This document shows positions 34,129-47,708 of a stretch of DNA of 64,000 nucleotides, one piece after another. The stretch is from Prunus persica (Eukaryota; Streptophyta; Magnoliopsida; Rosales; Rosaceae): positions 8,093,251 to 8,157,250 of the forward strand of contig NC_034009.1 in the NCBI RefSeq assembly GCF_000346465.2, read 5' to 3'. The translations under genes and the position numbers were made by a program. Every line of letters begins with the position of its first letter. Position 1 is the first letter of the stretch. The notes beneath the pieces were generated by a model. It saw only the letters and a list, made by a program, of their open reading frames with translations, did not search any database and was not told the DNA's origin.

Positions 34129-37100
34129 ATGTGATCAGCTCCAAGGAGCCTTTGATTACACTTTAGAGCTTCATGCAGGTACCGAAGAGCGACATGGACA
34201 TTCCCCAAACCTTCTTCCATCATTGCTACATTAATATAGGTGGCAGCCGTGTTTGGATGAGACGGTCCGCATGTTAGGTGCAAAAGATAGAGTGCACGAT
34301 TGACGTACCTAGAATAAGTTACAAGAAAACAAATCAGCTATACAACTTTAGTCATTGCCTCATTGGGATTTGCAGCATTCCTCAGAGTTGAAGAAAATAG
34401 TTTAGTAAATCAGATTCGACTCAATTTTTATGTGACCTATTGACTAATGCTTTCCCCCACTAAACTTTTTATTTTGTTGTTAACAAGCGGGCCAAAGCCC
34501 AAACAAGAAAGAAAAGACCAACACATCACTGCCCTACTCTGGGCCCAACCAAGCTTATCACTCTCCAGATATGTAACCTATTGATTCATGTACCAAATCT
34601 CTTCAGGAGAAAGTACTGAAAGAACATTCTCACCACGGGTTTGTATTATTACTTAATATTGCAGTCTAAATTTCAGATATGTAACCCATCTCTACAACCA
34701 AATATTGCGGTCTAAATTTCCCTCAATTGTTTTCCTATTTCTTTAACAATATTTATTATTATTAAAGGGAAATTGAAACAGCTGGTCATCAGGTGTCATA
34801 ACAAGAGTGGAGAGTGTGACTACATAAGTAAAATTATCAAATTAGCACACAAAGCATAAACTCAAGGATGTCCATCATGATTTAATCATATAAGAATCCG
34901 CATGTCAACTGCAAAAGATAAAAGCATACTTCAGGGCCAACTCTGTATGTTGAAGTCGATAATAGAAAACAGCTAAATCCCCATAACTTTTCATGGTATC
35001 AGGATGATCAAGTCCAAGCTCCCTCTCGTTGATATCCAGTGCTTTTTGCTGATAGATGGTCGCCTGGGTATAGTAAACAAGAACAGTATTTTAAAATGAC
35101 TAGCAAAAATTATACGTCAAACATAAATTCTATTGACAAATTTTGACTACCAAGTTAATTTAAATGGCATCCAATGATGTAGTATGTAAAACTGATGGTA
35201 CTACACTGCATAAAATGTTATTGTCTCATAATGTACTTGAAATATTTTAAAATTCAAAATTGAGTTGTGTTTTGTCATCCATGAGTTTATTTTAGTAGTC
35301 TGCCTTTTCTTGGTGGCACTTCCCAATTCTTGGTGCGGTGGCCATCAAGAAAAAGAAACTTTTTAACATTTGAAAGCATATTAAAGCACATACCTGGTTA
35401 AAATCTCCAGTGTGGTACAACACTACAGCAAGAAGACTATATGCTCCTGCTGTCATTCGATGATAAGGCCCACATACCGATACAAGTTTTGAGAGTGCCT
35501 TCAGGAACCGATATTAAAGTTTGGATCGTTTAGTGGCTATTGGAAAAATCATGACATTATTTCAAAAGAAGGTAAGTGGCTCCATACCTTAGTGCCAAAA
35601 TTAACAGCATCCTCCAGTTTACCCTTATCCAGGGAAGTCTTGGATGATTCCAACAGTGTACGCCCATCAGCAGATGAGCATGCAACATGCTGTACAAAGA
35701 AACATTAGATTCATGGAAACTGAAAAAATCCTGAAGGAATCTGATGTCCAGTTTTTTAATTTCTAGAGTGAAGGTATATATGTATTTACCTTATACACAG
35801 GGACCATGCTTACTATATCAGATTTCCGAAAAGGAGATAAAGTGTCCATATCATAGTCCCTAGGAACAAGCTCAAGTCCAACCTGATGAAGGATGATTGT
35901 GTTTTAAAAATTGAAAAGGCAGTGTATTTAGTTTAGAGTAAGATATCGGATAGAGGTAAACTCATATTACCTTGTGGGACAATCCACGAAGAATGGCATA
36001 CTTCCTTAGATCCTTAACAGTTTCATGTTTCCATTGCCACCCAAACCTCTTCAAAAGGAATGTTTCCACCCACTTCCATTTTAATGTATCATCATAAGTA
36101 ATGTCTGCATCCCCATTTTCAGTCGATGGTGTTCCTAGCAATATGTTTAAACATGCTGCTATAGATGCAGCCAAGTCTGCAACATTATCAACCGCTGCTA
36201 CAACAGCTTGCAGAATGTGTTTGTAGGCTCGCACAACCATCTCATGGATACAGAGTGATTGTACATGAGGGAGCTTATCTGCAAGTTCAACCTAACATAA
36301 CAAAAGGATAGTAGGAAATTACGAAATATTCCAAAACCAGCTATACCTTTTGCATAGCGTAATATGTCAAAATTATACAAGTAGAATAAGAGTGCCCATG
36401 GTGAATAATATTTACAACTTAAAATGAAAAGCAAAAGAAAAAAAAAAGGTGAAACAGGTAATTACATTCCATTTGCTAAAGTGAGACAAGTTACACACTA
36501 TCTGATCTAGGATGAAAATCAGCAATTACATTCCATTTGACTATTACTGTCATCTAATATATCCACCATTTTTATAATCAAAGATTAAGAAGGATAATAT
36601 TATTTTAGGGCCAAATATTTACAAACTATTAAAGTCAAGTAAAACCAATCAGACATGTACAAAATCATTGTGAAGAAAGAAATTACCACGCGTCCTAGGG
36701 AATTCATTTGCAAACCCCTGGTATGCATAAAATCTGTCAATGTCCTTCCATCAACTGGTGAAAGTTCCAGGGAGCCAAAATCTGCCACCTAGTACAATCA
36801 CAGAAGATACTAAGACCAAAATATCTTAAGCAAAACAAAAGAAAAGTGGGTCGAAGGAGAGGGTGAGAACAACTACAGTTCAGAAACTGACCAGTTTTGG
36901 AAGGGCAGTGTCCGCATAATATTTATGTGCCATTTCAATCAACTCATCAGGTAACTGCCAACACGAGCATTGTTTATCAAATATGAAACATGAAGACTAC
37001 ATATGTCAGGCAACGAAAATTTTAAAATGCATGAACGAAAGATGGCTCTCTGTACTGAGAAACTTAATATGTGATGATATGACCTAGCTACCCGAGTCCA

Positions 37101-40100
37101 AACAATTACATAAGTCAAATTTGAGAGTCAATCAGGGAAAGTAGCTGGTAAACCTGAAGGTGAAGGCCAGTATCTGATTCCTTGAGGCGCAAATATGATG
37201 CATCAGGAAGCAGCTTTCTCCAAATAATTTCCTTTTCTGCATCTCTCTTTTCTAATTCCTCCTGACTAGTGGTGTCAATTTTGTTGGTCCCAATCAATTC
37301 CTTCCCCTGTTCAGTTTTGCTGCTTCTGACATCCATTTTCTTCTTTATTTCCTTAAGTAGTCCACCTTGCTTTCCAAGACCCTTAACAGCTGGCTCAGTC
37401 TTAGCTTCTTCAGTTTTCTTAGACTCAGTTTTCCCAGAACCCTGATTTTGCAAATGCTGCACCCAACATGCTCCTAGCTCCCATCTGATAGACTTTGTAT
37501 GATTAGTGGGTCCTCCCTGCAACCTTAACAAACTTTCTTCGAGTACTTTCTTTACTAAAGACCTAGAAGAACGCAAATTTTCAAAATCTGTACTCTGGGT
37601 TCGTGGAACCGTATTTGATGACTGAGGCGGGGATGACTGTTGCAATAGCAGTCTCAGGCTGCAATTAAAATTTTGAAGGAAAGAGATCTGTTAGTATCTT
37701 GTGGTTCAGTTGTGCACAAAGAAATGTTGGCCCAAATTATAACATCTTAAGAGTCTGGCAATAACTTATCAAAGACATTCCCCCATCCCCCTCAAAAAAA
37801 AAAAAAAAAATCAAAATCAAAATCAAAATATAAGACATTACCTATTAACATTCAATGCATTGGCACCTCCTTCAGGCTGGTCCTCGATTTCAATGTCCTT
37901 AGGAACATGTTTCCCCTCCCAATTCACCTCATTTGAAACCTTCACAACAGCCGTAAACCCACAATGTCTGACAACTACAACACCTAGAGTAGCAGTATCC
38001 TACAAAACCAAAAGTTGTTTTCATATGTTGACTATTCCTGCGTCACCAAATTATAGGACTATAAAGCAACTAGGAATATACTCACATGAACGGTTGCACT
38101 CTCGTCAGCTGTTATGCCTTTGAGTAGGTTTCTCTGAGTAACTTCTTCTTGCGACAATCCAAGAACTTGGCTGCCATCATTTTTGCAGTCCACCTTTATA
38201 CTTGCATCAGGTATATCTCTAGTCACCTTAATGATTAAATCTCCAACTCTTTCCTCATGAAGAATAGAAAGAGTGGGATCGTTTAAGGAGCGTTGATTAC
38301 TCTCAACTAGACGCTTAACTGCTGCTACAGCTTTAAGAACTGAGACGTCGACAAATAAACTGTGAAGCAAAAAGGCCTTTCGGTCTCGAATTTGCCTCTC
38401 TTCTGCCGTTGAGCAAGGCATTGCTTTCAGAATGGCAAACTCTTTTGCCCATGGCCTGTAATCATGTTTACCATTTCTTCCCTGGCCACCCCCATTTCCT
38501 CCCCAGTTTTCATCTTCCAGAGGAAGTGGTGGGAAAACAGATGGGTTATCAGCAACAACTGGAGGGACAACCCATGTATTTGCCCGAAAACCGTAAGGAA
38601 GGTTTCCAAACTGAAATCAATTAGAAAATGGTTTGGTAAAATTGTCTAGTCTGATTCGTATTTAAGTTTGACTATATGTGTGTATATATATTGTGAAAAT
38701 TAAACACCTACTTTATTGTGCTCAGTGAAAGCCTTCATAACAGCATTGTATGCCTGCATCCAGAAAGCAAGCAAGATTTTAATAACAGAAGCAAAAAACC
38801 AGAAAAAGGGAAAAGAAGAAAACAAATTGTTTGGAACTTACAGCATCAAATGGCCTGCTAGTCTGCTGAAGAAGAGCAACCAAAGAGTGAGTGATAAGAC
38901 CGCGCTTTCCAGCAGGGTAAAACCCTTTTCTGGAAGCAACGATTGTCGTCGGCTTCCCACTACAAACCCGAACCTGCACAAATACACACCATTTACATCA
39001 ATTTAAGCAACAATTGAATTTATATACATTTATAAATAATCAATATTTTTGGCTCACGTACGTCAATTTGAAACAAGTCGTCTTCTTTCTTATCCTCCAG
39101 GAACGGACGAGTAGATCTTCTAATGTCTGCAACACCACCCCAATTGAATCCACCATCAATACACAAGCACCAAATTCAATGCAGAAACTACAAAGAGAGA
39201 GAATGTACAGTGGAGCGGAGGCGTGAGGTGAGACAAGGAGAAGAAGTCGTAGAACTGGCCGAGCTTCGGAGGAGGATACATGGATACAGCCGGGTCAGCT
39301 CCGGCGATCGGAACGGGACCCGAAACTTTGGTCTTCGGATCGGCATTGGGCTCGTCGACGTTTGGGGGCTGCGGTGCCTCGCTCTCTTCTAAACCGGATT
39401 CTTTGGAGTTAGACCGGCCGGAGCCGGGGGTTTTGGGTGAAGAAGCGGATGACGTGCCAAACGACGTTGTGCAGGCGACGATGTCCACCAGTCGCCGGAT
39501 GTGCACCACTGCTTGCTGTTCCGTGTAGTCATCTGCCGGTACCCGGTGCCAGCAAATTAACAAAATTAAAAATTAATGAAAAAGGAAGGGAAAAAGTTAC
39601 TTTGGTCCCTATAGTTTGCTGGTTTTTCTTCTTTAGTCCCTTTAGTTTTAATTTGATCAGTTTAAGCCTACAGTTTGATTCTATAACAATTCAAAGACAC
39701 TTCCAAATTTCCATCCAAAATACCCCTCTATGTACGAGACACATGTTTATTCCATCAAGGAATTTGACGGAAATTTAGATGTCTCTTTAAATTGCAATAC
39801 AATCAAACTGTATGAGTCAAATTACCATAATTAAAACCACATGGACGAAAGTGAAAATTTTATCAAATTACGAAAAGTGACATTTTGCCACACACACAAA
39901 AAAAGGTAAAAAGTCAATTTTGTGCCTATAGTTTGCTAGAATTTTCACTTTTGTCCATGTTGTTATTTATTTTTTATACAATTGATATTCACATGTCCAA
40001 AGTGCGGAGCACATTCGCTATAACTAACTTGGCTAAGCCCTGCAAATTAACCATATAGTTTGACTCTCTCATAATTCAAGAACACGTCCAAACTTCCATC

Positions 40101-41351
40101 CATTTTTGCAACAAAATATATATGCGCCGCTGACATGAATGGGTTATTTTGGACCCAATTGGAAGGAGTTTGATGAAACTTGTAGCGTATCCTTGAATTA
40201 TAAGAGATTTAAAATCACACAGATAAAATTCATAAATTAAAAATACGAAATCAAAATAATAAAAAATGCAAACTACATGGACTAAAAATGAAAGGTATGA
40301 TACGGTACAGCGAGTGTAGGGTTAGGAGAATTGGGTGCGGTTACATCGGACCATTTACCTTCGATGATGTTGAGGTGGCAGGGTTTGAGCGAGAGGATGT
40401 CCACGGAATCTTTGAGTCTAGGTCCCCGCACCTGATTAGGATCCCATCAAAATCAAATGTCAATTGAAGAAACGAGGACCACACGATGCAGAGATGGTTT
40501 TAGTTAGGTACTACTATGATCAAAATACATGAGAGGCATGAAAGAGGTGGGCTGGTATTAAATGATGACGCTGCGATGCTCCTCCTAAAATCTCACCAAT
40601 CACAAATCACAAATCACATGGTGGGGCCCAGTGGCGCCCAGAGGGGAAAGGGTTACCTCGTGCGATAAGGAGAAGTTGGTCAAATGACATGTCTCTACGT
40701 TCACTGCCAGCAGCTTTCTCACATCTAGGATCCTGTCCGTAGAGATACCCTATATAGCAAGAGAAGTTCTCATTCACCATTACGATTACTATTATTAAAT
40801 TAAGAGCAATATGAATCTGAATCGCACATTTTAATTAATAAATTAAATTCAGTCTCATAACATAAACATACATGAAATAATATATTTATCATCAAATGAG
40901 TTATTGTGATTAAAATTAACAAATTCAAATTTGAAAGTAATGTTTTCTATTTTCAAACTCGAGTGTTAATCTTAAATGCACATTTTGATCGTATAAAATG
41001 ATTCATATTCTAAATTCAATTTCATTAGATTTTTTTTATTTATTCAAGCGATATTAAGAAAGAGATGAATCAAAACTAAAACCTCGGGTTCTACAAGCCC
41101 CTTGCATCTCGTTATCTCATTCTCATTAGAGAATATTTGTCATTAGTTCGATTACTAGAATAACAAATTAAAAAAAAAAAATTACAAGCAAGTTGATGCA
41201 TTATATTAGATGAGTATTGCGGGTATATATGATTATATTAGCAGCAACCACAATGTCGTTGCTACTTATGCAATATCTCTTGACTAATTTTGATCCGAAT
41301 CAGATATGTGGAAGAATATGGAAAATGAATTTCATTGCTACTACTCATGTC

Positions 41352-41426
<75 letters not shown>

Positions 41427-41893
41427 GGAATTGTACCATGCATGTATGGAAAAAAACAACCGCATACGATGAGATTATATGCAAATTTAACTGAGTTTTT
41501 TTCCTTCTGAAAAAACCAAATTCATTCATACCTTGAGGGTGACTTGCGAGTCCTCTGGTGTTTCAATGCTAATCTCGATTACGGTAGGCAAAACTGCAAT
41601 TAGTAATGGGAGTTAAATATTTAATTAACACAAACGGAAAATTAAAAAATTAAACAACATGAAATTGTAATGTCCATGGCCAGCTGATTTCAGCTGAATT
41701 TTACACCAGAGATAATTAAAGACAGGAGGTGATAATGTTACACCAAAAACAAACAAGCAAACAAAACAAGTTACACACAGGAGAGTGATAACATGAAGAA
41801 GAAGAAGAAGAAGGAAAAAAAACCTTTCTCTTCCTTTTTCTTCTTGTCCCCCTTGGCTTTATGTGGCTTCGCCTTCCCAGTCTTGGGAGCCAT
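30447..41893 (-). CDS. TSS: CLU-family TPR protein TSS (REC2-like), 1854 aa, 23 exons
   Basis: Coding exons, all in phase: 41893-41824, 41593-41532, 40749-40657, 40431-40359, 39532-39209, 39126-39062, 38973-38842, 38753-38712, 38610-38086, 37999-37842, 37658-37154, 36954-36892, 36788-36687, 36291-35971, 35882-35790, 35689-35588, 35498-35394, 35063-34930, 34308-34125, 33499-33368, 33243-33131, 32716-32638, 32534-30447. The N terminus is [20 protein letters not shown]. Next come a CLU N-terminal ubiquitin-like domain (about 24-100), the CLU central domain, and tetratricopeptide repeats (about residues 900-1095). A 695-residue disordered tail follows, with SPNGYP repeats (around 30780-30905), ending [14 protein letters not shown]. 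Plant homologues (TSS/REC family) are cytosolic and affect meristem growth and the cell volume given to chloroplasts. The relative FRIENDLY controls mitochondrial spacing. Length matches Arabidopsis TSS (about 1.8k residues). Confidence 0.93.
33667..33726. repeat. (GA)n microsatellite in a TSS intron
   Basis: A pure GA tract of about 30 units lies in the intron between coding exons 34308-34125 and 33499-33368 of TSS. Confidence 0.95.
34087..34123. repeat. (GA)n microsatellite touching a TSS splice donor
   Basis: On the minus strand exon 34308-34125 ends in CAG, and the intron starts GTCTCTCTCTC and runs straight into the CT tract. The 5' splice site is thus built partly from the microsatellite. 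Confidence 0.9.
41355..41421. repeat. (GA)n microsatellite in TSS intron 2
   Basis: A GA tract of about 33 units lies in the 782-bp intron between coding exons 41593-41532 and 40749-40657. Confidence 0.95.
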
Positions 41894-42872
41894 TGTGCAC
41901 CAAAACTATCAGGCTGTTTTTAAAGGCTCAACGATAATAACTATGACTTCAAAATTGAATGTATCGAATGAAAACTTCACAAAATCCGTCCACCACCACC
42001 ACTCAACTCAGTTACTTACACACTAACAAGTAGGGTAACCAGAAATATATATAGCTCCAGCATCATCAGCTGAAATTCAAGCTAAGAACCAACTTGCAAA
42101 GGTAATATTAATCTGCTAAGCAGAGAAATTGAAATGTCAATAGCTAGCTGTAGTTGAAGCTTAATTATATGTTCTTCCCATCTCTTTTTTTCTTTTTTGG
42201 TTGAAGAAGAAATGAAGGGTTGCTGGAAAATTAGAGTGGGGGATTTGAAGGGTTGCTAAGAAGGTGCCTATCACATGGCAGAATGGGAGGGAATTGAGGT
42301 TGATGAAATGAAGTGGGATATTTCCTAGCATAAGTGATTTAGAGCTGGGGACAGATGAGAAGAAGGGTTAAGATTATATAAAAGAGAGGGGGAGAGAGAG
42401 AGAGTGGAGATATTAGTGACAAAGAGAGAGAGAGAGAGATAGAGAGAGGAGGGAGAGAGAGGGAGAGTTGGATAGGATAAGGTAAGCCACGTAGTGCCTT
42501 CTACACACGTACACACACACAGAGAATGTAAGGCTAGCGATTTCGGGCCTCTCATTTATCTCCTCTACCCCATTTACAAATTACACCTCATCACCTCTCT
42601 TTGTTTCTCTCTCTGTCCATCTTCCCTTGATTTCCTGAAGAAGCAGCAGATTCAAAGGCCAAACTTTTCCTGAGTTGGACCCTATTGGATTAAAATTTCT
42701 GACTAATACTTGCAAGTCAGAAGTAAATGGATTTTACTGTCAAGTAAGAAATCTTCTATGTTTGGATGAGGAAATTTAAAAGTACTAAATAAGGAATTCA
42801 TAAATGATAAAAATTAATGTTCTAAAATTTGTAAAGTTTTTGGTTTGGTTAATAGGTTTAAATACAGAATTT
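41894..42872. other. TSS upstream region, CT/GA-rich
   Basis: This is the likely promoter and 5' leader of TSS (transcribed leftward). It includes a GA-rich stretch at about 42385-42475 that gives CT-rich leader-like sequence on the minus strand, followed by CA repeats near 42505-42525. No coding frame of note. Confidence 0.5.
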
Positions 42873-43341
42873 AGCCCATGTTTGGTTCATAGAAAATGAG
42901 GCTTGGGGATGGGAAATCAATTGTTTTCCCATGTTTGGTAAGTCGAAGTATGGGAAATGGTTGCATGACACATGGAAAAGTAGGTGGGAAGGTGAAGGCC
43001 TCCCAACTTGGGTTTTGTTTTTCCTCCTCATTGGAAAGTTTGGAAAAATAAACCAACATTAAATACATATTTTTCATGACCATTTTGTTATGAATCTTCC
43101 ATTTCGCATTAAATGCATTCTTTTTTTAATTTAATTTAATATGAATATAATTGGAAAATTATACAAACTTTGTTTTCCATTCCTATTCAAAACAAACATA
43201 GGAAAGGAAATAAAGTGATATCTACCGGTTACTTTCCTAGCATTATCAAATGTGAGAAATGAATCTTCCATTTCGCATTCCTTGGGAAATGACATGGGAA
43301 GTGATTTCCCCTCAAATTCATTTCGTAAACCAAATGGGGCC
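42873..43341. mobile_element. Probable hAT-like MITE, about 470 bp
   Basis: The left end AGCCCATGTTTGGTTCATAG and the right end read in reverse GGCCCCATTTGGTTTACG are inverted with a few changes, and GGGAAATCA-type words inside both arms also pair. The word GAATCTTCCATTTCGCATT occurs twice, near 43092 and 43261. GCCC...TTTGG ends are typical of plant hAT MITEs. A target duplication is not clear. Confidence 0.5.
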
Positions 43342-43369
43342 TTAACTTTTATTTTCTTGTCATAGTGGT

Positions 43370-43830
43370 AGTGCCATCATATGTGAAATTTGTGGTGGGG
43401 TTGCTAATAGTAGGGTGGTGGCAAGGTGGGGTTGTCGGTTATAGTACGAATGGTAATGGGGTGAGGGAGGAAATGGTGGTGGTGATGGCCATGGACAAGT
43501 GGTGGTAGTACAGGTGGTGGTGGCGATGGTGTTGATGGCCACGGAAAAGTGGTGATAATAGAGGTGGTGGTGGTGGTGACGTGGTGGAGGCGGCAGCGGT
43601 GGTGATGGCCATATCAAGATGATTTATAGGGGTGATGGGTGAGGGTGGTAATAGCGGTGATGTGGTTATGGTGGCGGTGGCGGTGGCGGTGATGGTGGGT
43701 TGGGGGAGATGACCATGGTAAGGTGGTGGTGATGGTGGTGGTGGAGATGGTGGCAATAGCGGGGATGATGGTAGTGTCATTTCTAGGGCAGTGTGGTGGT
43801 AGTAGAAGTGGTGGTGGTGACATCATACAT
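43370..43830. repeat. GTG/GGT-rich degenerate satellite
   Basis: About 460 bp are dominated by GGTGGT, GATGGTG and GGCCATG units. Longer units such as GGTGATGGCCATGG-like words recur at about 43478, 43525 and 43600. Reading frames on the minus strand here are Pro/Thr/His low-complexity and not genes. Confidence 0.85.
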
Positions 43831-45122
43831 GGTTGTTTTTCTTTTTTAAAATTCTCTCTTTTGGGATTGTAAAAATTACAACTATTTAGATAGAATTTAA
43901 AGCTTTAATTTATGACCTCCAAATTCTATCTAAAGATGTTAGATTCACGAGACCTTTCCATTATGATGTATCTCATCCTAAAATGTTCCTAGTCATAGGA
44001 TCACCAATTTGACAATGGTGATCCACAAAGACTAATACACACTATGTGTGCTCAATTAAGGGGATTCTCAAGTCATTCATGTAGAGACAGTGAGACAAGT
44101 GTGTAGGTGCTCAATGGAAATAGAGTTCACTGAACACGCTCGACTAAGAATTCTTGTATGGTAGTTTTAGTTACAAGTGTCAAACAACTAATTCTAAGTT
44201 GCGATAATGCAAATTAGTTCTCAGACTTGAGATATCACAGTTATCTTGTGGACAAATCATTTATCTTTGAGAACACTATATAATTGTATTGAAAGATATG
44301 GCTTCAAGGCAATCATTGGAATATTCGATAAGCTCACAGAGGCACGTGAATGTAGAACAAAGAATCTGTACTCTTAGTAAAGAGATAGAATACTTTAAAG
44401 ATATGATTTGTGTTGACCAAAGTAACGGATAGATTTGTGAAAGTAAGTTTGCAAACTCATCCATATGAATCATATTACCTAGTAATGTCACATTAGGGAT
44501 TTGAAACAAGTTAACCATATCCTAATAATGTGACATACAGTATTGTCTTAGAGAAAGACATGATTGCATTGCAATTACAACTGAATAGGTTTTCCAATGA
44601 ATTGTATTTAGATTGGGTAGGGAAGCCCTGTAAGGTTAATTACAATTAATTTATTATTTAATAGGGAAATTTGAATGGTGAGATTCAATTCATGCTCGGT
44701 TTAGGAGGAATCTGACTTACCCACCACCTCGCTAGTTAGAACCTAAAAGATCACACACCACAAAAGAATGGATTGAGAAATAAAAGGGAGAGATTTTACA
44801 CCTTGGTCAAAGTCAAAGTCAAAGGTCAATTGTTGACCCGACACTTGACATAGTTAACAAGGATTGACCAGGATCAATACTTGTAAGACAAATTAATGAC
44901 TTAATTAATTAGGTCATTAAACTAATTAGAATAGTTTAATTAAACAATTAAAGTTATAGAACTTAGTTAGGTCCCACATGACTTAAAGAATTAAGAAAAG
45001 ACCCATAGGATTTTAGACTTGTGTGACACATTAAAGGTCAAATGTATTGGACCCAAGAGGCCCAAAATTAGGCAACTAAGGGGAGGGTGCAGCACACATG
45101 TGAATTTAGCTATACATGTGTC

Positions 45123-45258
45123 ACAATATGGGTCTCTATATATGATGTCATAACACAATTTCATTTTAGAGTTTTCAAGTAGGAAATTTGGAAGAGAGGA
45201 AACCCTAAAATGAAATTGTGTTATGACACCACTGGTCCAAGTTGACCCATATTGGGTT
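45123..45258. repeat. Perfect 23-bp inverted repeat (hairpin) within repeat copy A
   Basis: GTCATAACACAATTTCATTT plus TAG (45147-45169) is the exact reverse complement of 45205-45227, with a 35-nt loop. Outer words CACAATATGGGTC (45123-45135) and GACCCATATTGGG (about 45245-45257) also pair, extending the foldback. Confidence 0.8.
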
Positions 45259-46077
45259 TCCTCTATCTCAATCATCATTAGCCAACTTGGAAAGCAAGGG
45301 CTAGCACTCATGTGCTCTCCCAAGTTTCCTTTCTCTCATCTAAATCCTTCTTGGTGAAGAGCTTTGGTGAGGTATATCCCTTTGTACCTATTGGAAAGTC
45401 ATAATAGAGGAACAAGAAATAAGAGAAGCACTCTACATGAACACCTTCTTAGGGTTTAAGATTTGCTCCAAGAGTAACTACATCTCTAATTCCTCTCTTT
45501 ATAATTGATTTAGAAAGTCTTTGGTGTAACATTTCATAAGCCTAGAAAGATGCTTGGGTTCAATAAGATTTGTATGAGTTTCTAGTTTAAATTTTATTTC
45601 TTTTTATATGTATTTAGTTGAAATGCATACTAGGTAACTTGTTACCCTATATGTGATTTTAGAAATTGCCTAGACCAAGTTTTCCCTTCTTAATGCTCGG
45701 ACGATATGATTAAACAAATTTCTTATTAGAATAGTTAGAAAATATGTTGTAGTCATACTAATACATCTCGTATGGAAACGAGATAATCTCATTAGTGGCT
45801 TTACATGAATTATCCATGCTCTTATAATGAAATTAAGAGCATTAAAATAGAGAATGACTGGATTACATTGTAATTTCAATTGAGTAGGTTTTTTTACTTA
45901 TTATACTTAGCTTGGGTAGCCTATACTGCTAGGTGTCACTCAAGGCTTGTAGAATTCCTAAGGATCAATCATAATGATCTTTATTAAGGATAAATTATAA
46001 CCTAATGGATCGGACACCGTTAAACTTGATTTTTGGAAAAGACATAAGGATAAATTAAGGAAACTAATTAAGCTTAG

Positions 46078-46439
46078 GGCCAGTTTGGCATTGTTGTGCT
46101 GTGAAAATAATCGTTGTTAGATTTGCTGTGAGAGAAATTAGTTGTGAGAGAAAGCTGTTTGGCGTTTGGTAAACTTTTTGTTAAATGTGTTGTTGGTACT
46201 AATTCCCGTATAATCAAAAAAATAATTCTTGCATAATCCCTAAACCTCGCGTCTTTTCGAAACTGATTCCCGCATAATCAAAAAATGAAAGCACCTCATT
46301 AGCTGCTTTCCCTTATAGCTTTCTCTCACAGCAATTTTTAATAATAAGTGATTTTTTTCATAGTTTACCAAACGGGCTGGGCTTCCCAAATTTTTTTTAA
46401 AATCATTTATCACCCTAAATAAACAATGCCAAACGGGCA
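46078..46439. mobile_element. hAT-type MITE, about 362 bp, inserted in repeat copy B
   Basis: The left end GGCCAGTTTGGCATTG and the right end CAATGCCAAACGGGCA are inverted repeats of the kind common in plant hAT MITEs. CTTAG flanks both sides (46073-46077 and 46440-46444). A full 8-bp duplication is not seen, so the exact end may be off by a few bases. Inside, ATTCCCG(T/C)ATAATCAAAAAA occurs twice. Confidence 0.65.
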
Positions 46440-47381
46440 CTTAGTTAATTAGTTAAGTCAAAATTAATTAAGGAATTAATTTAACAAACAAGAGATGTCA
46501 CAATGGGCCTTAAAATTGAATTTTAAATTCTAGGCCCATTGGACTCATTACATAAGTTGTGTGACAACTTAAAGTGGCTTGGGCCCAAGAGGCCCACCAT
46601 GGGTAGATGGCATGGGAAGGAGTTGCCTCACCCACTCCCTTATTTTTGAGTTTCATATTTAAAGAAGCTCATGCCTTTTTAGGTTTTTGTGTGCATTTGG
46701 ATGATAGATTGAGAGTATAGGCTTTGTTCTTTGCTCTCCCATCCTTCCTAGCAAAATCTAGTCCATTTGGTGAGAGATTGCTAGCACCATATTCTCACCA
46801 AGGCACATTATCTTCTTCCGAACACCTTGTTCGTGACGAGACTTAAATGTCACTTTCTTTAGTGACTTAGCCATTCAAGGTGGAGGTTTTAAGAGCAATT
46901 CAAGCTTCAAAAACCTTGGTGGAACACTTGGATATGATTGAAAGCATGTTCCAAGCATTACCCAGCCCTAATTGTAGCCTATGAAACTTATGCAAGCCCC
47001 ACGCATGTTTTTTTGCAATCCTTTATCGCCTCATCTAACCATTGCTAACATTATCGTTGATCCAACGGTTGCCATTAGAACCTCATTAAATACTATTTGT
47101 TTAATACTAATGGTAACAAACGACTGGTTTTAAATGTTTTGCGTTTTCTTTTTTTAACAACAATGATAATTTTTTTCAAAGTAACCAACAACTAATTTTT
47201 TGAATACATGCGATAATTTAAACTACAAAAGGAGGGAGGTTTCTCACACACATTACAAAGGTGCCATGGAGGTTTAAGCTTGAGACTATTAGTCTACAAG
47301 TCAAGGTCTTTTTTCACTACACTACTAAATTTTCGAGGTGTGGCACACCTCGAAGGTTGGTAGCCATGGTCTGCCAACTAT

Positions 47382-47483
<102 letters not shown>

Positions 47484-47708
47484 CTATCAATTTTCATGAA
47501 AGAGAAAAGTTGTAATGGAAAAAGATTTTAACGAACTATGCTTCAAAATTTGAATGAAAGTCAAAATTTATAAATTCACATACATCAATTCCCTTGTTTA
47601 GATTCATAAACAAAGATACTTAGAAATTTTACGTGAAAAAAACTTTATAATTTGGAAGTTATAAATTCCAATTTTAAATTTTATCGAAGTAGTTGTGATT
47701 TTAAAAAT

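Larger units (their letters stand above)
43880..46990. repeat. Two diverged copies of a 1.3-1.7 kb dispersed repeat
   Basis: Blocks appear in the same order twice. CTGAATAGGTTTTCC...GATTGGGTAGGGAAGCC near 44580-44625 resembles TTGAGTAGGTTT...GCTTGGGTAGCC near 45880-45920. GACCCAAGAGGCCCAAAAT near 45050 resembles GGGCCCAAGAGGCCCACCAT near 46584. Both copies end in sequence ending GAGAG..TTTGGTGA-like words. Copy A spans roughly 43880-45560 and copy B 45640-46990, with a MITE inside B. The family is not recognised; a non-autonomous LTR derivative is possible. No protein frame. Confidence 0.5.

Noticed and set aside
43360..43826. Minus-strand open frames rich in Pro, His and Thr
   Set aside because: They are translations of the GTG/GGT satellite, with no domain or codon signature.
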